Positions 40,154-40,187 of a stretch of 40,187 nt of DNA are shown in pieces. A model generated the notes under the pieces. It worked only from the letters and a program-made list of their open reading frames with translations. It did not search any database and was not told the DNA's origin. Each line of letters begins with the position of its first letter. The first letter of the stretch is position 1. This DNA comes from Planctomycetota bacterium (GTDB lineage Bacteria > Planctomycetota > UBA1135 > UBA2386): positions 1 through 40,187 of the forward strand of contig JALORC010000064.1 of assembly GCA_025459175.1 (NCBI GenBank), read 5' to 3'. The position numbers and the translations under genes are program-made.

Positions 40154-40187
40154 GTCACGGCCGCCCCGGCCGCCGCAGCCGGTCGTT

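Noticed and set aside
1..40187. CRISPR arrays, insertion sequences, integrases, rRNA genes
   Set aside because: No regularly spaced direct repeats, transposase or integrase motifs, or rRNA-like sequences were seen on either strand.

Overview
The window is very GC-rich, gene-dense DNA from a Gram-negative-type bacterium, most likely a member of the Planctomycetota. The evidence is the DUF1549/DUF1553 plus DUF1501 gene pair, a Ser/Thr kinase fused to an FGE-sulfatase domain beside an ECF sigma factor, a second ECF sigma coupled to a membrane LRR protein, a BlaI/M56 pair, DUF1570-like secreted proteins, and large secreted proteins ending in a GTGC-type C-terminal module. No rRNA, tRNA, CRISPR array or insertion sequence was found. 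Assignments rest on reading the translated sequence and recalling families; no database search was run.

Layout. 1-4106: a secreted protein cut by the left edge, then a divergent ECF sigma / kinase-FGE pair. 4107-4672: remnants of two N-termini of one domain family facing each other, then a 59-residue DNA-binding-like protein. 4741-7450: a small membrane-anchored protein coupled to a sterol-desaturase-type hydroxylase, then a secreted protein of unknown family. 7483-11666: the PSD1 (DUF1549/1553 with LamG) and DUF1501 operon. 11706-13450: a large protein with an isolated sigma region-4 helix-turn-helix, divergent from a two-helix mini membrane protein. 13473-19824: a complete tripartite RND efflux pump (outer-membrane factor, pump, adaptor) with its TetR regulator; near-identical palindromes lie upstream of the adaptor and of tetR. 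19894-23562: alkB, a gluzincin-type secreted metalloprotease and a SASA-SGNH double esterase.

23649-26472 is the accessory patch. It holds a two-gene operon (a DUF4365 nuclease-like protein plus a 364-residue partner of unknown function), a decayed ECF-SnoaL sigma factor with an internal deletion and an in-frame stop, and an orphan DUF433 antitoxin. Its base and codon use look less GC-biased than the rest. This is the best candidate for an undescribed system, plausibly defence-related, but the function is inferred from domain type and context only.

26597-40153 returns to core-like content: an ECF sigma coupled to an LRR membrane protein (putative signalling pair), a PQQ-type propeller, a DUF1570-like protein without the protease motif, a 12-repeat kelch protein, a DUF2231 membrane protein divergent from a membrane-bound LuxR-type regulator, a BlaI/M56 pair with an AT-rich palindrome upstream, DUF4291, Ada, and a DUF72 protein at the right edge. 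AlkB and Ada together give two direct alkylation-repair routes within 20 kb.
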